Source of the DNA: Ailanthus altissimus
Taxonomy: Eukaryota > Streptophyta > Magnoliopsida > Sapindales > Simaroubaceae
Assembly: GCA_946807835.1 (NCBI GenBank)
Contig: OX327699.1
Span: 23,176,014 to 23,240,013 of the forward strand
Direction: 5' to 3'
Length of the DNA: 64,000 nucleotides
The position numbers and the translations under genes are program-made. Positions 23,122-35,507 of this stretch are shown in pieces. Position 1 is the first letter of the stretch. Every line of letters begins with the position of its first letter. The notes under the pieces were generated by a model. It was not told where the DNA came from. It ran no database searches and saw only the letters and a program-made list of their open reading frames with translations.

Positions 23122-24478
23122 ATGGCGAAACAAAGCAGCAGTAGCACCGATTCCTTTGATGATTTTGAAGCCGAGTTTGAAGCGGCAATGACATTACTAG
23201 AGCTTCCTCGTCTTATATCCGAATCCGAGTCTCGCTCTCGATTTTCTTTCACTTGGGGAGCCAAGAGGAAGAGATCCTCTCCAGACGAGACTACTGCCCT
23301 GACTCTGTCTTCCTTCTCGCCGCCGTCCGTTCCTGAGATTACTGTTGTTGTCGCTACTGCCGCGGTGGGTCCTACTCCTCCTTGTGAGACGACAACTGAG
23401 AAAGAGAAACCAAAGGCTCTGAGCCCAGCAACGCCGCTCTTGTTCCCGCCAAGTGAATCTGATGAGAAGCCTAAGCCGCAAAACCCTACAAGAAAGTTTA
23501 ATTTCAAAAGGGTATGTCTTTGTTTCCTTAAACAACGCGTCTTTGTTCGTTTATTTGTTTTTATCTTCACCTTTGAAAAAAAAAATTAAAAAAAAGTTTA
23601 ATGGCTTTCCTTGTTAGATTTGTTTTACTGATTTGTGTGTTTAAATTGCGGTTGCAGAAGAAAGAAGAGTACTTGAATATGGTAGAAGAGTTAACTGAGC
23701 GCAACAAGATTTTCAAAGAGGTATTTTTTATTACTATATTTTGTCTTTTCTTGGAATTTACCCTCCGAAAAAAGCCTGCCTGCAAAATTATCTTCATTTA
23801 TTTATATTAATATTTTATTATTGTTAAATTTCAACAGGAAATAAAGATTTTAAAGAGTTATTACAATCAAGAGAAAGCTCTTAATCTGAAGTTGAAAGCA
23901 ATGGACGAGAGGGTAATCTTCTCCTCCCTCATAAATCATTACAGTATTTCTTTTCTGTGGTGGGTCTAATTTTTTTAAAATATATTTTTTGTGGAATTTT
24001 ATTTATATTCGCTTTTCTTTTACAGATAAAACATGGCCTTCAAAAGGAACAGCCACAACAAACCCAACTGAGCTTGAATCATACAATGGAATTAGCCCAA
24101 CGCACAGTACAATTCGATATTCAAGACCAACCTCAGCAAAGTCAATACATGGTACATCAGCTACCGTTCATCATGGACCAAACGCCTCACAACAGCGAGA
24201 GTTCTCAGTATCCATATGGCCAAAACATCTCCTTATCATCCAACAGCGGATTGTTCATGATCAATGATAATAAGGTGGGCCCATCTGTTCCCCTTGATCT
24301 AAACGTGTCGTTGGAGGAGTCCTTTATGATGGAATCTAGCCAAGGGTTTAACGTGGCCGTAGCCAGTAAGAGTGAAACCAAGGCCTTGGCAGCACAAGCA
24401 AGACAGAGAAGGATTCAGATTTGCAGGTCCAAGAACTCTAAAGCTGCTAGTCAACTACGTTATCCTGTCTGTAGATGA
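23122..24478 (+). CDS. Leucine-zipper/coiled-coil nuclear-type protein of unknown function
   Basis: Four exons, all joined in phase 0: 23122-23511, 23658-23720, 23838-23912, 24026-24478, giving 326 aa. Every border has GT-AG signals. Residues 1-130 are Ser/Pro-rich with a KRKR basic patch (about residues 51-53) and a second basic stretch RKFNFKRKKEE at the end of exon 1. Residues 131-176 (exons 2-3) form a charged amphipathic helix, EEYLNMVEELTERNKIFKEE then IKILKSYY, like a bZIP leucine zipper. The rest is Gln-rich, with VPLDLNVSLEESF, similar to an LDLN-type repression motif, and a basic tail AAQARQRRIQICRSKNSK. A canonical bZIP basic region (N-x7-R/K) is not evident. The family was not recognised with certainty; a nuclear regulatory role is an inference. 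Confidence 0.8.
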
Positions 24479-26136
24479 GTTAATTTTAGTGTTTGTTTCT
24501 CAATTTATCTAAGCCATTTTAATTCGGCGTTATTAGCATGATGTATGTAGTTGAGTTAGTTATTCTTAAGTGTAAATTAAAAGGGCTCTTGAGATTTTGT
24601 TCCATTTGTTAGCAAATAGTTTTAAATTTTCCGATTGAATAGAAAATTTTATCTCATTGAAGTTATTGAAAATCCCTCGAATTCGTCGTTCCCAATGAGA
24701 TTCCAAAATTGGAAAATAAAACTTTTTGAGTGCTTTAAGAAATTGGGTTGGGTCACTATGAAACTTGATAATGATTCGCCATGCAACGAGGCAGTGTTGC
24801 CACTGCTTTTGATTAAAACTTATCATGTAATATATTGCTCTGAAGTGGGCTATTAGCAGATTTAGAAGTACATATTAACTGGTCCAATTTAAAGGGCTTT
24901 ATTTCCTATCTTTTGGCAGCGACCAATTTGGAAGACTTCACATCCCAAGTCATTTTGTTGTCTAAGTGAATGCTGCGAATGACAGTAAGATATATATATA
25001 CGGGAACAAATAACCCAAAGACCAAAAAATAAAGGAAATTAACATTTAATAGCTAGATTGTCGCCCAAGTTCCTGAAAAATGCATGTAGCAGGCATTTTA
25101 CTATTATCTGATTCTTAGCTCATTAATTGCCTTTAAAATTTGCCAATTATGTCATAATTTCATGGTCAGGCAGAAAGACCCTCGACTCGGGTCAATCAAT
25201 ATAATCCAGTGGTTTTTGAAGTACCTCCCCCCCAAATTTTATGACATTGCCAATAATTAAAATCTTCTCCTCTTCTAAGAGCAGTTAGGCAGACGAACAC
25301 CAAAACAGCAATTTCAAATCCCTCTAAAGCTTCTTCATACATTCAAAATTTTGAATGAGTCTACAGTGACTCAGCGAGTGGTGTACTTTTGGAGTTATTA
25401 TTTCTTATTGTCAAAGTCTTCCTAAGGAGAATAAAGAACCACGGTATGGATTGGCCCCCACGAATGCAGACCGAATTTCACATCTGATTGGTTCGTGAAA
25501 CTACAACACTTCTATATCGCATCGGACTCTAAAGGATAACTCTGCCAGCCCAATCTTCAGTAATACGATCCTCACCGTATATCACAGCCATAGCACTTAA
25601 CCCTAGTTCAGTTTTGACAGCTTTAGTTAACCATGGTTAGCCTGTCCCTAACCCTAGGGCTAATTTTGTATATAAGGTTAAAGAAACCACGGTTGCCTCA
25701 TCCAGTCCAGTCTTCTTTACTCTGCCTTGTTAATCACTTGCTATTATAATAACGGTCTCTCTACCTTTTTCATTTCTGCTTTGCCTCTATATTTTATTTC
25801 AACTTGTTTTTATAAAATTATATTTGCGTGTTAAATTAAATGAATGCAAATGATGAGGATTAACATTGCAATATGAGAAGCCCGCAATTTGTACTGTGAG
25901 CTGTGTTTTACCTCACACTTCCATGACTCTGATGCATTTTTATTTCTGCGCTTAAAAATTTTGATATATTTTTTCACTTCCTTTTCATTACGGTGATATT
26001 CTTTCAGATTCCTGTGTCTTTCATGTTTAGATTACTATGTTAAATTTCCTTATAAAAGGAACCCGCCCATAATTCTTGTGTTTACAGAATTCATTTTTCT
26101 TTATGAACAATTAAAGAGTTATTTTTTGTTTAAAAA
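24479..26136. other. Intergenic sequence, no supported gene
   Basis: The 3' UTR of the upstream gene probably fills the first part. A less AT-rich stretch at about 25260-25750 contains TAACCCTAGGGC and a TATA-like GTATATAAGG near 25668. These could be a promoter, but no frame or RNA structure could be tied to them. Confidence 0.4.
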
Positions 26137-26153
26137 AATAAACTGTTGTTTTT
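26137..26153. repeat. Target-site duplication, left copy, of a LINE insertion
   Basis: AATAAACTGTTGTTTTT, repeated exactly at 26546-26562. Additional T's follow it because the reverse-complemented poly-A tail starts here. Confidence 0.85.
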
Positions 26154-26545
26154 TTTTTTTGGTAAGTAAAATTTTTTATATAAATGCTAAATCTCGTTGG
26201 TATTACAGAGAAAAGATTCAATAAAAGAGAGAAAGTAAAACAGTACAATCCCAGACAGTTAACTACATTTACCAACCAACTGCAATGTGGTCAATCCCTT
26301 GGCCATTTACAGCACTTATACATCTAATCCAAATAACATCCTTAATCTTTTGGTAAACTTCGCTTGTAAAAGGAGTTTTCTGTTGGAAGACCTTCAAATT
26401 CCGTTCTCTCCAAATAAAGTAGATTGTAGCGCAGAACGATACTCTTATAATCTTACTGAGAGTGGATTTGCCTTTAGATTTCCTGCACATGAAGGAGATT
26501 ACTCGTTGCCATCTGTTCGGGCACTGATTGAGTTGACACGCCCTT
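26154..26545 (-). mobile_element. 5'-truncated LINE (non-LTR retrotransposon) 3' end
   Basis: About 390 bp between 17-bp target duplications. On the minus strand it encodes the C-terminus of a plant LINE reverse-transcriptase protein (26272-26574 in the open frame): a zinc-binding 'zf-RVT'-like end with NQCPNRWQRVISFM, then IIRVSFCATIYFIWRERNLK. A poly-A tail is present as a T run at 26154-26160. The frame runs past the target duplication only by chance. The short size and single intact frame fragment suggest a fairly recent dead-on-arrival insertion. Confidence 0.85.
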
Positions 26546-26562
26546 AATAAACTGTTGTTTTT
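26546..26562. repeat. Target-site duplication, right copy, of the LINE insertion
   Basis: Exact copy of 26137-26153. Confidence 0.85.
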
Positions 26563-27387
26563 CTTAGTAGACAATTAAAAAAAATAAACATGAGTTATTT
26601 TTCTTTTACATTGATTACCCGAAAAAGAAATTAATAAGTTTTTTTTTTTTAAAAAACAAACAACTAATTTATATTTTTGAGATAATGTCTTCTCGTTAGT
26701 CGCTACTTCAAATCAAAGTTTAATGGAACATTAGTTGTTGTCCTTTTCTCTTTTTTATTTTTATTTTTTATAAATAAATTTCTGGAAAATGTTACAATTA
26801 GCTATTTGTTTTCCTAAAAGAACCAACGCAGTTTTTAGAGAGGCCTGAGAGCAGCGACCCATTGCTGGATTCAGCCGTAGCTAAAGGGCTGTTCTCTACT
26901 TTGCTGTTAGGCCATTTCCAGATTAGCAAGACTCACAACGCAGCCCATATGGTTTCCCTTGGCAAAATCACTGCTTGGAAATATGTTTGTAAATATTTTC
27001 AGAGAAAATATGCAGAATTCTGATTCTGACATCTAAATGGTTTTGCAATTAAGCCGGCTATCAGATAAAATATGTTAATCCACGATTGATGTTAACTTCA
27101 CGTAAAAGGCTGCTAGTAAAATTAATTTCCCCTGGAAGTAACCATTCAATGAGTGGCAATTCAGCAATATACTGTTTTTTGCCCATTCTACGCAAATGTG
27201 AACAAACTGACAATTCTTTATTCAAATGCTTGAAAAGAACAAGAACAACAAAGAAATATCAATCTTCAAGGACAGAAGTCCAAAATAACAACAAAGGCAT
27301 AGACAGCCACATGATAGACAAGCTAAGAGGTCGATCTCATCAAGCTCTTTCAATTTCCCCGTTTGATACGCTTAATTTACTTGGGCC
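26563..27387. other. Intergenic sequence and 3' UTR of beta-tubulin
   Basis: No coding frame with supporting features. The part nearest 27387 is presumably the tubulin 3' UTR, since that gene runs leftward. Confidence 0.45.
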
Positions 27388-30300
27388 TCATTCATAGTTT
27401 GCCTCAATGTCCTCCTCATATTCTTCCTCGTCATCAGCTGTTGCGTCCTGATATTGTTGGTACTCGGCCACCAAATCGTTCATGTTGCTCTCTGCCTCAG
27501 TAAACTCCATCTCATCCATACCCTCCCCAGTGTACCAGTGCAAAAAGGCTTTGCGACGGAACATGGCAGTAAATTGCTCACTCACCCTCCTGAACATCTC
27601 TTGGATGGATGTGGAGTTACCAACAAAAGTAGATGCCATCTTCAGACCCCTTGGTGGAATATCACACACACTGGACTTCACGTTGTTGGGAATCCACTCC
27701 ACAAAGTATGATGAATTCTTGTTCTGCACATTGATCATCTGCTCATCGACCTCTTTGGTGCTCATTTTTCCCCTAAACATGGCTGAGGCTGTGAGGTAGC
27801 GGCCATGGCGGGGGTCAGCAGCACACATCATATTCTTGGCATCCCACATTTGCTGAGTGAGCTCTGGCACAGTGAGGGAGATGTATTGCTGGGATCCACG
27901 TGAGGTGAGTGGTGCAAAACCCACCATGAAGAAATGAAGACGTGGGAATGGGATCAGATTAACAGCCAGCTTCCTGAGATCAGAGTTCAATTGGCCAGGG
28001 AATCTCAGGCAGCAAGTGACACCACTCATAGTTGCAGAAATCAAGTGATTCAGGTCTCCGACTGCAAATTAGAGGCACAAGAAGAAAGGGTTAATATTTT
28101 CCTAGTGTATCATGGTTTTGACAAAAGAATACTGTAGTACTCACAGCTGGGAGTGCTAAGCTTTAGAGTTCGGAAGCAAATATCATAAAGTGCTTCATTG
28201 TCGAGAACCATGCATTCATCAGCATTCTCAACTAACTGGTGCACAGAAAGGGTTGCATTGTATGGCTCCACAACTGTGTCAGAGACCTTTGGAGAAGGAA
28301 AAACGGAGAACGTCATCATCATCCTGTCTGGGTATTCCTCTCTAATCTTCGATATCAGGAGAGTTCCCATGCCAGAACCTGTACCTCCTCCAAGTGAGTG
28401 GCATACCTGAAAGCCTGGTCCAAAAACAATGGAGAATATGAATACCATCAGTGATCAGTCAACTTAACATGCTAGGATATATATATATATTGCCATCCAT
28501 TATTGGAGAGTAAAGAGTTGATTATTCTTTCATTTTGATCCCCTTTATATAGAAAAAGGAAGTTAAAGATGCATGGAGTTATCTTCTTGTAAACGCTGGT
28601 TGCTTCAGAAGGTACAGCATTATTCATTGAGATTATAGCACTCAGGTGATATTTTTATTAATAAGGTAATTGGCATTATCAACTATCAATTTACAACATG
28701 ATACCAGAAAGCAAATCCCAATTATGTGAAATTTGACACAACTTGTTTGTAAATCCACCATCTTACAACATTGTTATGACCATTGGAGCATCAATTGAAC
28801 AATCTTATTCCAATTATCACATCATTATCAAGAAAATGAAATGAGCTTATGGTTGATACGATGGCCATCTAATATGCATGTGTCAGATGCAGATCTACGT
28901 TCCACGTCTGGAGAGATTTGGCTCCATATGTGTGCTTTGTGTGTTTGTTATCCAAAACCAAGATCTGATGCTCAATACTTTATTTATAATTTACTTTTGC
29001 CATTTAATTATAATAATCATCATAGTCTTAGCATGCTTAAGAAATAAAAATAAATAGCATAATAGTTAATTGATTACAAGCTCTCATCAGGATATCACGC
29101 TGTCGACAAGGCATCATAACGTAGAGAGTAAAGACAAAATGAATAAGTGAAAAGCCGGCGCGGACCACGTGGCTAAACTAAAAGGGTTCAGAATTTTATT
29201 AATGTAAGATCTACTTTTTGTGTCAATTTACAAATAGTAATCAAACGTCGGTGCAGGGGAAGAGAAAATCATGTAGTTGGGCAATCACAATCATGAGATG
29301 ACAAAATTTTCTTTATTAAATTGCACATTAGAAAGGGTCCAATAAACATACGCTCTCACGCTATAGAGTGGGGCCCACCTATAATACCTATATCTTATCA
29401 GCCAGTCCTTGACCACGAGGTGCACAGTTAGAAAGAGAAGCACAGTTCATATTTCAGATCTTTTATTTTTCAAATAATTATAATATTTTTCAGAATTCAG
29501 ATCAGTAGAAATATTTAGGTGCCAACGTCTGTTTTTGAAATGCAAACTTGATCTAGACAACATTTTAGCTGTCAGAAAACTAATAAACTAACATGTTTTT
29601 TAGCCAAACAATATTGTTTAGGTCCGTCTGCATTTTGCATTTTACTGATTTGATGCTAATAATTACAATATTACGAATCCAGATCAGATAATGTCTATAC
29701 AATTAATCAAGACGATTCAAGAGGCTCATAGTTTACCAATTTAGTTTTCCTTGTTCAAGTCATAAAAATGATTTTCCTCAAACTTACAACTGAAGTCAAT
29801 AGATCATACATGTGAGATTCCATCAGTCGAGCCAAATGCAAAATCAACGAAGCAGAAAAATGAGGCAATGAATCAGATAGGAATATAGATACACGCTAGT
29901 TATACAGTTAATTTTCCATTCAAATTCATAAAATTTTTTTGAAAAAAAACTGAATAAACAAAGTAAAAAAAGCATCAAGTTCAATTAAAAAACCGATTCA
30001 AAAAAATAAACAGTACCTTGCAAGCAATCGCAATTCTCAGCCTCCTTGCGAACGACATCGAGAACAGCGTCGATCAATTCGGCTCCCTCGGTGTAATGAC
30101 CTTTGGCCCAATTATTACCCGCACCGGACTGCCCGAACACGAAGTTATCGGGTCGGAAGATCTGGCCATAGGGGCCGGATCTAATGCTGTCCATGGTACC
30201 GGGTTCAAGATCCATGAGAACAGCACGGGGCACGTACCTTCCACCGGAAGCTTCGTTGTAGTAGACATTGATCCGCTCCAATTGGAGATCCGACGAGCCG

Positions 30301-30416
30301 TCTCCTTTGTACCTCCCTGTGGGGTCCACGCCATGCTCGTCACATATCACCTCCCAGAATTTGGAGCCGATTTGGTTGCCGCATTGGCCTCCTTGAACGT
30401 GCAAGATCTCTCTCAT
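27388..30416 (-). CDS. TUBB: Beta-tubulin
   Basis: Three exons on the minus strand: 30416-30017, 28414-28145, 28061-27388, giving 447 aa, the usual length. The protein starts [17 protein letters not shown], where MREI is the tubulin mRNA autoregulation tag. The GTP-binding loop [10 protein letters not shown] is near residues 140-149, followed by [15 protein letters not shown]. An acidic, Tyr/Glu-rich tail ends the protein ([13 protein letters not shown]). The introns interrupt between Q133 and F135 and at PSF, typical of plant beta-tubulins, and the first is long (1,602 bp). It polymerises with alpha-tubulin into microtubules. The paralogue number cannot be set without comparison. Confidence 0.97.
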
Positions 30417-30500
30417 TGTGTCTTGAAATGGAATCGAATTGAAGAGAAGGGGAAAGAAGAGAAATGAATTGAACGAGAGATTGAAGAGACAGGGACAGAC

Positions 30501-30520
30501 TATATATAAATTTATATAAA
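30501..30520 (-). promoter_or_regulatory. TATA region of the beta-tubulin gene
   Basis: The minus strand reads TTTATATAAATTTATATATA about 85-105 bp upstream of the start codon, with GA-rich sequence in the expected leader. Confidence 0.6.
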
Positions 30521-30750
30521 GGAGAATACGAAGAGATAACGAGGGTGACGGAGAGGGAGAAGGAGTGGAGGAGGGAGGAGGTTAATAAAGAGCGGGGATA
30601 TTTTGGAGGGGGTATGCGTGTGCTGTCATGTATGTGGACTACGGACAACCAACTAACCGCACAGTGAATGAAAATGGGGTGCGCACGTTAACAAACGGTG
30701 TCATTTATTTTCGGAATGTGAATGTCGGTAAATATTGTTTACCCTTTATA

Positions 30751-30876
30751 AACATCGAGTAATACTGCATTTTTAAATATTATTTTAATTTTTAAAAAAT
30801 TATTTATATGTCAACATCGAGTAATACTGCATTTTTAAATATTATTTAAATTTTTAAAAAATTAATTATATGTCAA
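30751..30876. repeat. Tandem duplication of about 62 bp
   Basis: Two adjacent copies begin AACATCGAGTAATACTGC at 30751 and 30813 and end in TATATGTCAA, with a few differences. The repeat lies in the tubulin promoter-distal region. Confidence 0.8.
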
Positions 30877-31491
30877 ATAATTATTAAATATAATAAAATT
30901 ATATTTTATTATTTAATATATTATTCAAAATAAAAAATTTAAAATAACGTTATAATTCATTAATAATTTATCCCACAACAATAAATGTGTTACGTGTAAA
31001 GATACAACAGGTTGGCTCTTAACTGTCATGTGCTAGTTGGCGCATGATTAGTCGTTTCCTCCAGGTCATAACTACTATTTACTTGATTGTAAATGGACAT
31101 GATTTGTCGAAATATCAGCTTAACCATATATTCTTTGGTAATAATCTCTTGCTTTGAGCGTGCTTCAACAGAATCATATTACAGAGAAAATCCGTTTGAT
31201 CTTCTGTTCTTTTTCATTTCTACACATAAATAAATGGTGCTAAATTCCAAAAAGCATTTAAAGCATGAAAACAAAAATAGATTTCTGTTAATCAAAATAA
31301 GATTTGCCGCTTCATTTCTTTGTGAACAAATACAAAGGTCAATGCACATTAAGCCAATTCTGACGCAAAAGGTAGCTATCTTAATCCAAATTGTCATTGA
31401 AGAATACAAAAATACGGTTTTAATACTTTACACCACTTCAAATTGTATGCGGTAAACATAAGGAAACACTAATTCCTTTTAACGAACTATA
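30877..31491. other. Intergenic sequence between beta-tubulin and BRE
   Basis: No coding evidence. It probably contains the 3' UTR of the BRE-like gene at its right end. Confidence 0.45.
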
Positions 31492-34400
31492 CTAGTGTTG
31501 CAGATGTGCTTCGCTGCAGTACTTTTTGAAGTTCAGAGATTCATCAACCAAAAATTCACTGTCAAGTTAATTCACATTAGGAATAGAATGAGAAAATGAC
31601 TAATAACTAGAAATTATAGAGCGCACTTACAATATTCGCTCAGCCATTTGCGATGTTTCCCATCTTGGACTCCATGGATAATCTGTTAGAAGAGGCGACT
31701 TGATTGGCGCCCCTTGGGAGTTCAAATGCTGCATAAATATATGATTATCACTTTATCAATAAGATTGAACAATAATAGGATGTCAACACAAGCCATGATC
31801 AGTCGAAGTTGAAAAGTTAATTCATTAGTGTTTGGCATAAGTGATGTCCTTGGGCTTTAAAGCTGAATTTCAACTTTTGACAATGCAATATTCTCTCTCT
31901 TCTTCTTTCAATATTCTTGGAACATACTCATGGGCAAATTACACACATATTCAAGCAACACAGAAATTTCAATAATTTAGTAGGATGGAAAAATATTATC
32001 ACCATAGAACTTTGAAGCATCAGAGCTGGCTGATGCTTTGGAAATTGAGTTGGAAGGAAAAATAGCACCTACAGTAATAGGACAATCAGAAAGAATGGTG
32101 ACTAACAGGCAAAAGAAAGAAATCCAACTAAAAATAATGACACAAATAAATAAATAAAATTGATCTAAGAACCCCAAAAAGAATAGATGATAAAGTGGAA
32201 GAAAAAGGAAAAAGAAGAATTATTTGCATAACGTTGTGGTATAATCTAAGCCTCTTTGCATGTTGTCCTAATGTTATGCAAATGATTTTTCTTTCCCATG
32301 CATAATTTGTGAGAACTTTGCATGTAAAGTAATATGTTTCTTGAGTCCTCTTTCACATGCTTTTTATGACAAATGTATGTATATGAGGTTAGTGAAGATT
32401 TGATGGTACCAGGAGTGAGAAAGCACCAGACGCAACAAAAAACATGGACTTTCTGTAAAAAACCTGAGAGAAAAATTCATAAGAACCTATCAGTCAGTGT
32501 TCACACCTACCAGTTATTAAATTTCTGCAAAAAATAAATATTTACATAGAATGCCTACCGAATCAGTTTCTATGGGTCTTCCAAACACAGGGGCCAACGC
32601 TTCAAAAAAGCGCCTTCTAACATCAATTAATGAGACTGCCTCCAGAACCTTACAATATAACAATAACATTAAGAATAATAATAAGAGCTTTACATGGTAC
32701 TGACTATTAACATCTAATAATACCAACTCATGGCATCATCATACAAAGAAATGCAGCTGACCTGTCTCTCAAGGGTTTCTTCTAGATGGGGAAGGTACTC
32801 AGCCATACACCTTTAAGCAGAACAAGAATAAAACAGTTTTCCAGCACAAATCATGCACATACTTTTTAGGGTTTAAACAAAAGAAAACCATAAGGATATG
32901 CCATGTATAGAGATAGTAAGAATAACTTACATTCCATCCAACCATGGAGGAAGTTTGACATCCTCAACAGAAAATAGAGATTTTAACTCAGATGTTGACA
33001 CTAATTTAAGACGAGGTGCTGAAGGAGCAGATACATACTTTCTGTTAACAGGATATATAACCTGTAACCATCAATTAATCCATGTAAAACAATTTATTGA
33101 CAAGGGAAAAAATAGTAAGGAGAGAAACAGGCCAAAAAAAAAAAAAAAATTCTGAAACAAACAAAATGAAGGTAAGAGTAGGCAGAGGGGAATGCTACCT
33201 GTAAGTATATTTTCTGTTGACGTCTCCAGGGAAACCCAGCCACCTTTTTATTCATGTTCGTGTGCAAGAGAGGCACAGAAAATTTGACCTCCTCTGGCTA
33301 CGCTAAAATTCAAAGGCATAGAACCACAAATATTAATGAAGAAACATGCCACATACATTAAAATCATCGCTTATCTGCTCATAAACCAATTAAAATGATG
33401 TGAACACATTCATTTCAGTCAGTACCTTCTCAACTCCTGAACTCAAGTGCATTTCAATACCCTGCCAGAATGAAGGGAGATAAACAAATATCCATTTTTT
33501 CAGAAAATTAAAAAGAGACTATCAATGAACCAGCATTCAATCAAATTAAAAGCAATCTTGGTGTATTAAGATGCATTACAAAAGAAGGGATATCCTTATC
33601 ATGTTTCCATAGTGGCAATTAATGGCCAGTCCGAGAACATACTAATCGAGAAAAATGGTCCAAGTTTCTTCACAGTCCTATTTCTTCCTCTCTAGGAATC
33701 TAACAGGAAAAGAATAAAATAGACCCTAGTGACATGGCCTACGTGTTAGCTTAAGTAAAGACGTAGAATCAGAATTATGCAAAACAATTATCTTCTTGTT
33801 CTGATTGTCCATGTCACTGCAGCTATCATCTTCCCCATAAAGCAGTGCTCATAATGTTAAGTTGCCGAATATGAGCTCTGCTAACCATCAACCTCACGTA
33901 AACCATTTTATTGTCATTCCCTCACAAGCAATGTAAGCTATTGAACAAAATCCATATTTTACACTTCTCATTTTCTATTATCTTATCAGCAAGGGCATGA
34001 AAATGTAGCAACTTATGAAATTATGTTTCTTGTTAAAGTACTTCTAAAGATCAGAAATGGAAGGAAGCAAAGTCTTTTTGTTCACCATCAATAATCTAAC
34101 TGCAGAGCAGGAGCACAAACCAGATGAAATGACATTTGGTGAAATTTCACAAATCATTTAGCTCAAAATTCTATCAATCAATCAGAATACAAAAATTTCT
34201 AATTTATTTAATATGGATTTAGATATATAGGTTTCTTTTCTATATTCTTTTTTCCAGTGGAGCAGAATTCAAATTTCTGTCAACATGCATAAATAAGAAC
34301 TCTTAATAGATTAAAAAATTACCTCCCTGGATACAATAGTGCTAATTTCAAATTTCAACCGGTCATCATCAAGTTCCTCAACGCGCTTCCTCTGGTAGGC

Positions 34401-35061
34401 CATGTACTGATCCCTACAAAAGCAATATAATAAAAAATTGATTCCCAATCCAATCATGTACATCTTTAAGTATATAAACAAATTCCCCTAAAAAAAAATA
34501 AACTCCAATTCTAACCTCAAATCCTGAATGAGAGCCAATAATCGCGTGGGATCTCTGTTGTTCCAATCAGCCAAACTGTTACTGGTTGATCTTATATCCG
34601 CTTCGCCACCATTATCAAGAAACGGATGAAAATCTTCGTCCTCAGCTCCAAATATAACATCCGGTGCCGCATGCGGGAACTCTGCATTGAAGATAACATC
34701 CCCTACAACAAAGATAAGAGACAAAAATAAGTAAAAATAATACTAAGAAGAAGAATATAGAAGGGTTTAGCGAATTGTTTAAGATGATACTAACATTTGA
34801 TTGTGTCTAAACAGTAGGGTATGAGCAAAGTGAACCGGTCGAGACTTGCTAAATACTTGCATCCGGACCAAACTTGTTCAACCTGCTAAGGTAAAAAAAA
34901 AATTAAATAAATAAACTAGAATCAAAAATTTACAGCACTAAATTGTTAAATTAGAGAAATGAACGAAACCCTAGGTTGATTACCTTGATGGTGTGAGGAT
35001 AGTTATTGAGGAGGTAATGGAGCTGAGCTGAGATGAAAGGAGGGAACCCATCGTACGACAT
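31492..35061 (-). CDS. BRE: BRE/BABAM2 homologue, BRISC-BRCA1-A complex subunit
   Basis: Twelve exons close to a 359-aa frame: 35061-34984, 34882-34795, 34702-34516, 34413-34323, 33461-33426, 33297-33199, 33061-32931, 32810-32762, 32648-32559, 32068-32003, 31728-31631, 31558-31492. All have GT-AG borders. Diagnostic stretches are DRFTLLIPYCLDTIKWDVIF and NAEFPHAAPDVIFG near residues 41-80, VRRRFFEALAPVFGRPIE, FPKHQPALMLQSSMH and SPLLTDYPWSPRWE near the C-terminus. Human BRE is 383 aa. BRE is the UEV-like scaffold of the K63-specific deubiquitinase complex built on BRCC36. A role in plant DNA repair is inferred from the family. It starts 293 bp from the telo-box of a divergent snoRNA unit. Confidence 0.92.
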
Positions 35062-35353
35062 GTCGGTGAGAGACCGCTTTGGTTTTGGTACTGTCGTACT
35101 GAAACTGTCACCGGCGAATACCAGGTGTCTCTACTCGATGTGATTAACGAGAGACTCACCTGCGAGCAAGAAACTTTTGCTTTCTATACGGCGTCGTGCA
35201 AACACTAGATAATAATGTTCCAATTTCCAATCGTGAATTAAGCGCCTCCTAAACATTTACAAGACGGGCCCAAAGTAAGCCTAGTTGTTTCCGTGGACTA
35301 CAAGCCCAATTATTAAAAACAGGGGGTAGAATCGTCAATTATTGAAATGACTA

Positions 35354-35395
35354 AAACCCTAATTACGGAAACTAAGTAGCAAGTGCTTTATAAAT
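35354..35395 (+). promoter_or_regulatory. Telo-box and TATA promoter of the snoRNA gene
   Basis: Telo-box AAACCCTAA at 35354-35362 and TATAAAT at 35389-35395, in the order and spacing typical of plant snoRNA and ribosomal-protein gene promoters. The telo-box lies about 290 bp upstream of the divergent BRE start and may serve both genes. Confidence 0.65.
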
Positions 35396-35507
35396 GGCCG
35401 TTCTCGCTCTGTTTTGCCGGGGAAATCGCTAGTACTGACGTTAGTTGATTCAGAGTTGCAGCAGAATGCAGATGCTTCTCATCTCTCTTTGAAATTAACA
35501 TTGTGTT

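Noticed and set aside
23082..23570. Minus-strand frames opposite the first exon of the coiled-coil gene
   Set aside because: These are shadows of the plus-strand exon, which has spliced continuity and correct borders.
25250..25760. Possible non-coding RNA gene with TATA-like GTATATAAGG
   Set aside because: No boxes, stems or conserved guide could be found, so it is only mentioned as part of the intergenic description.
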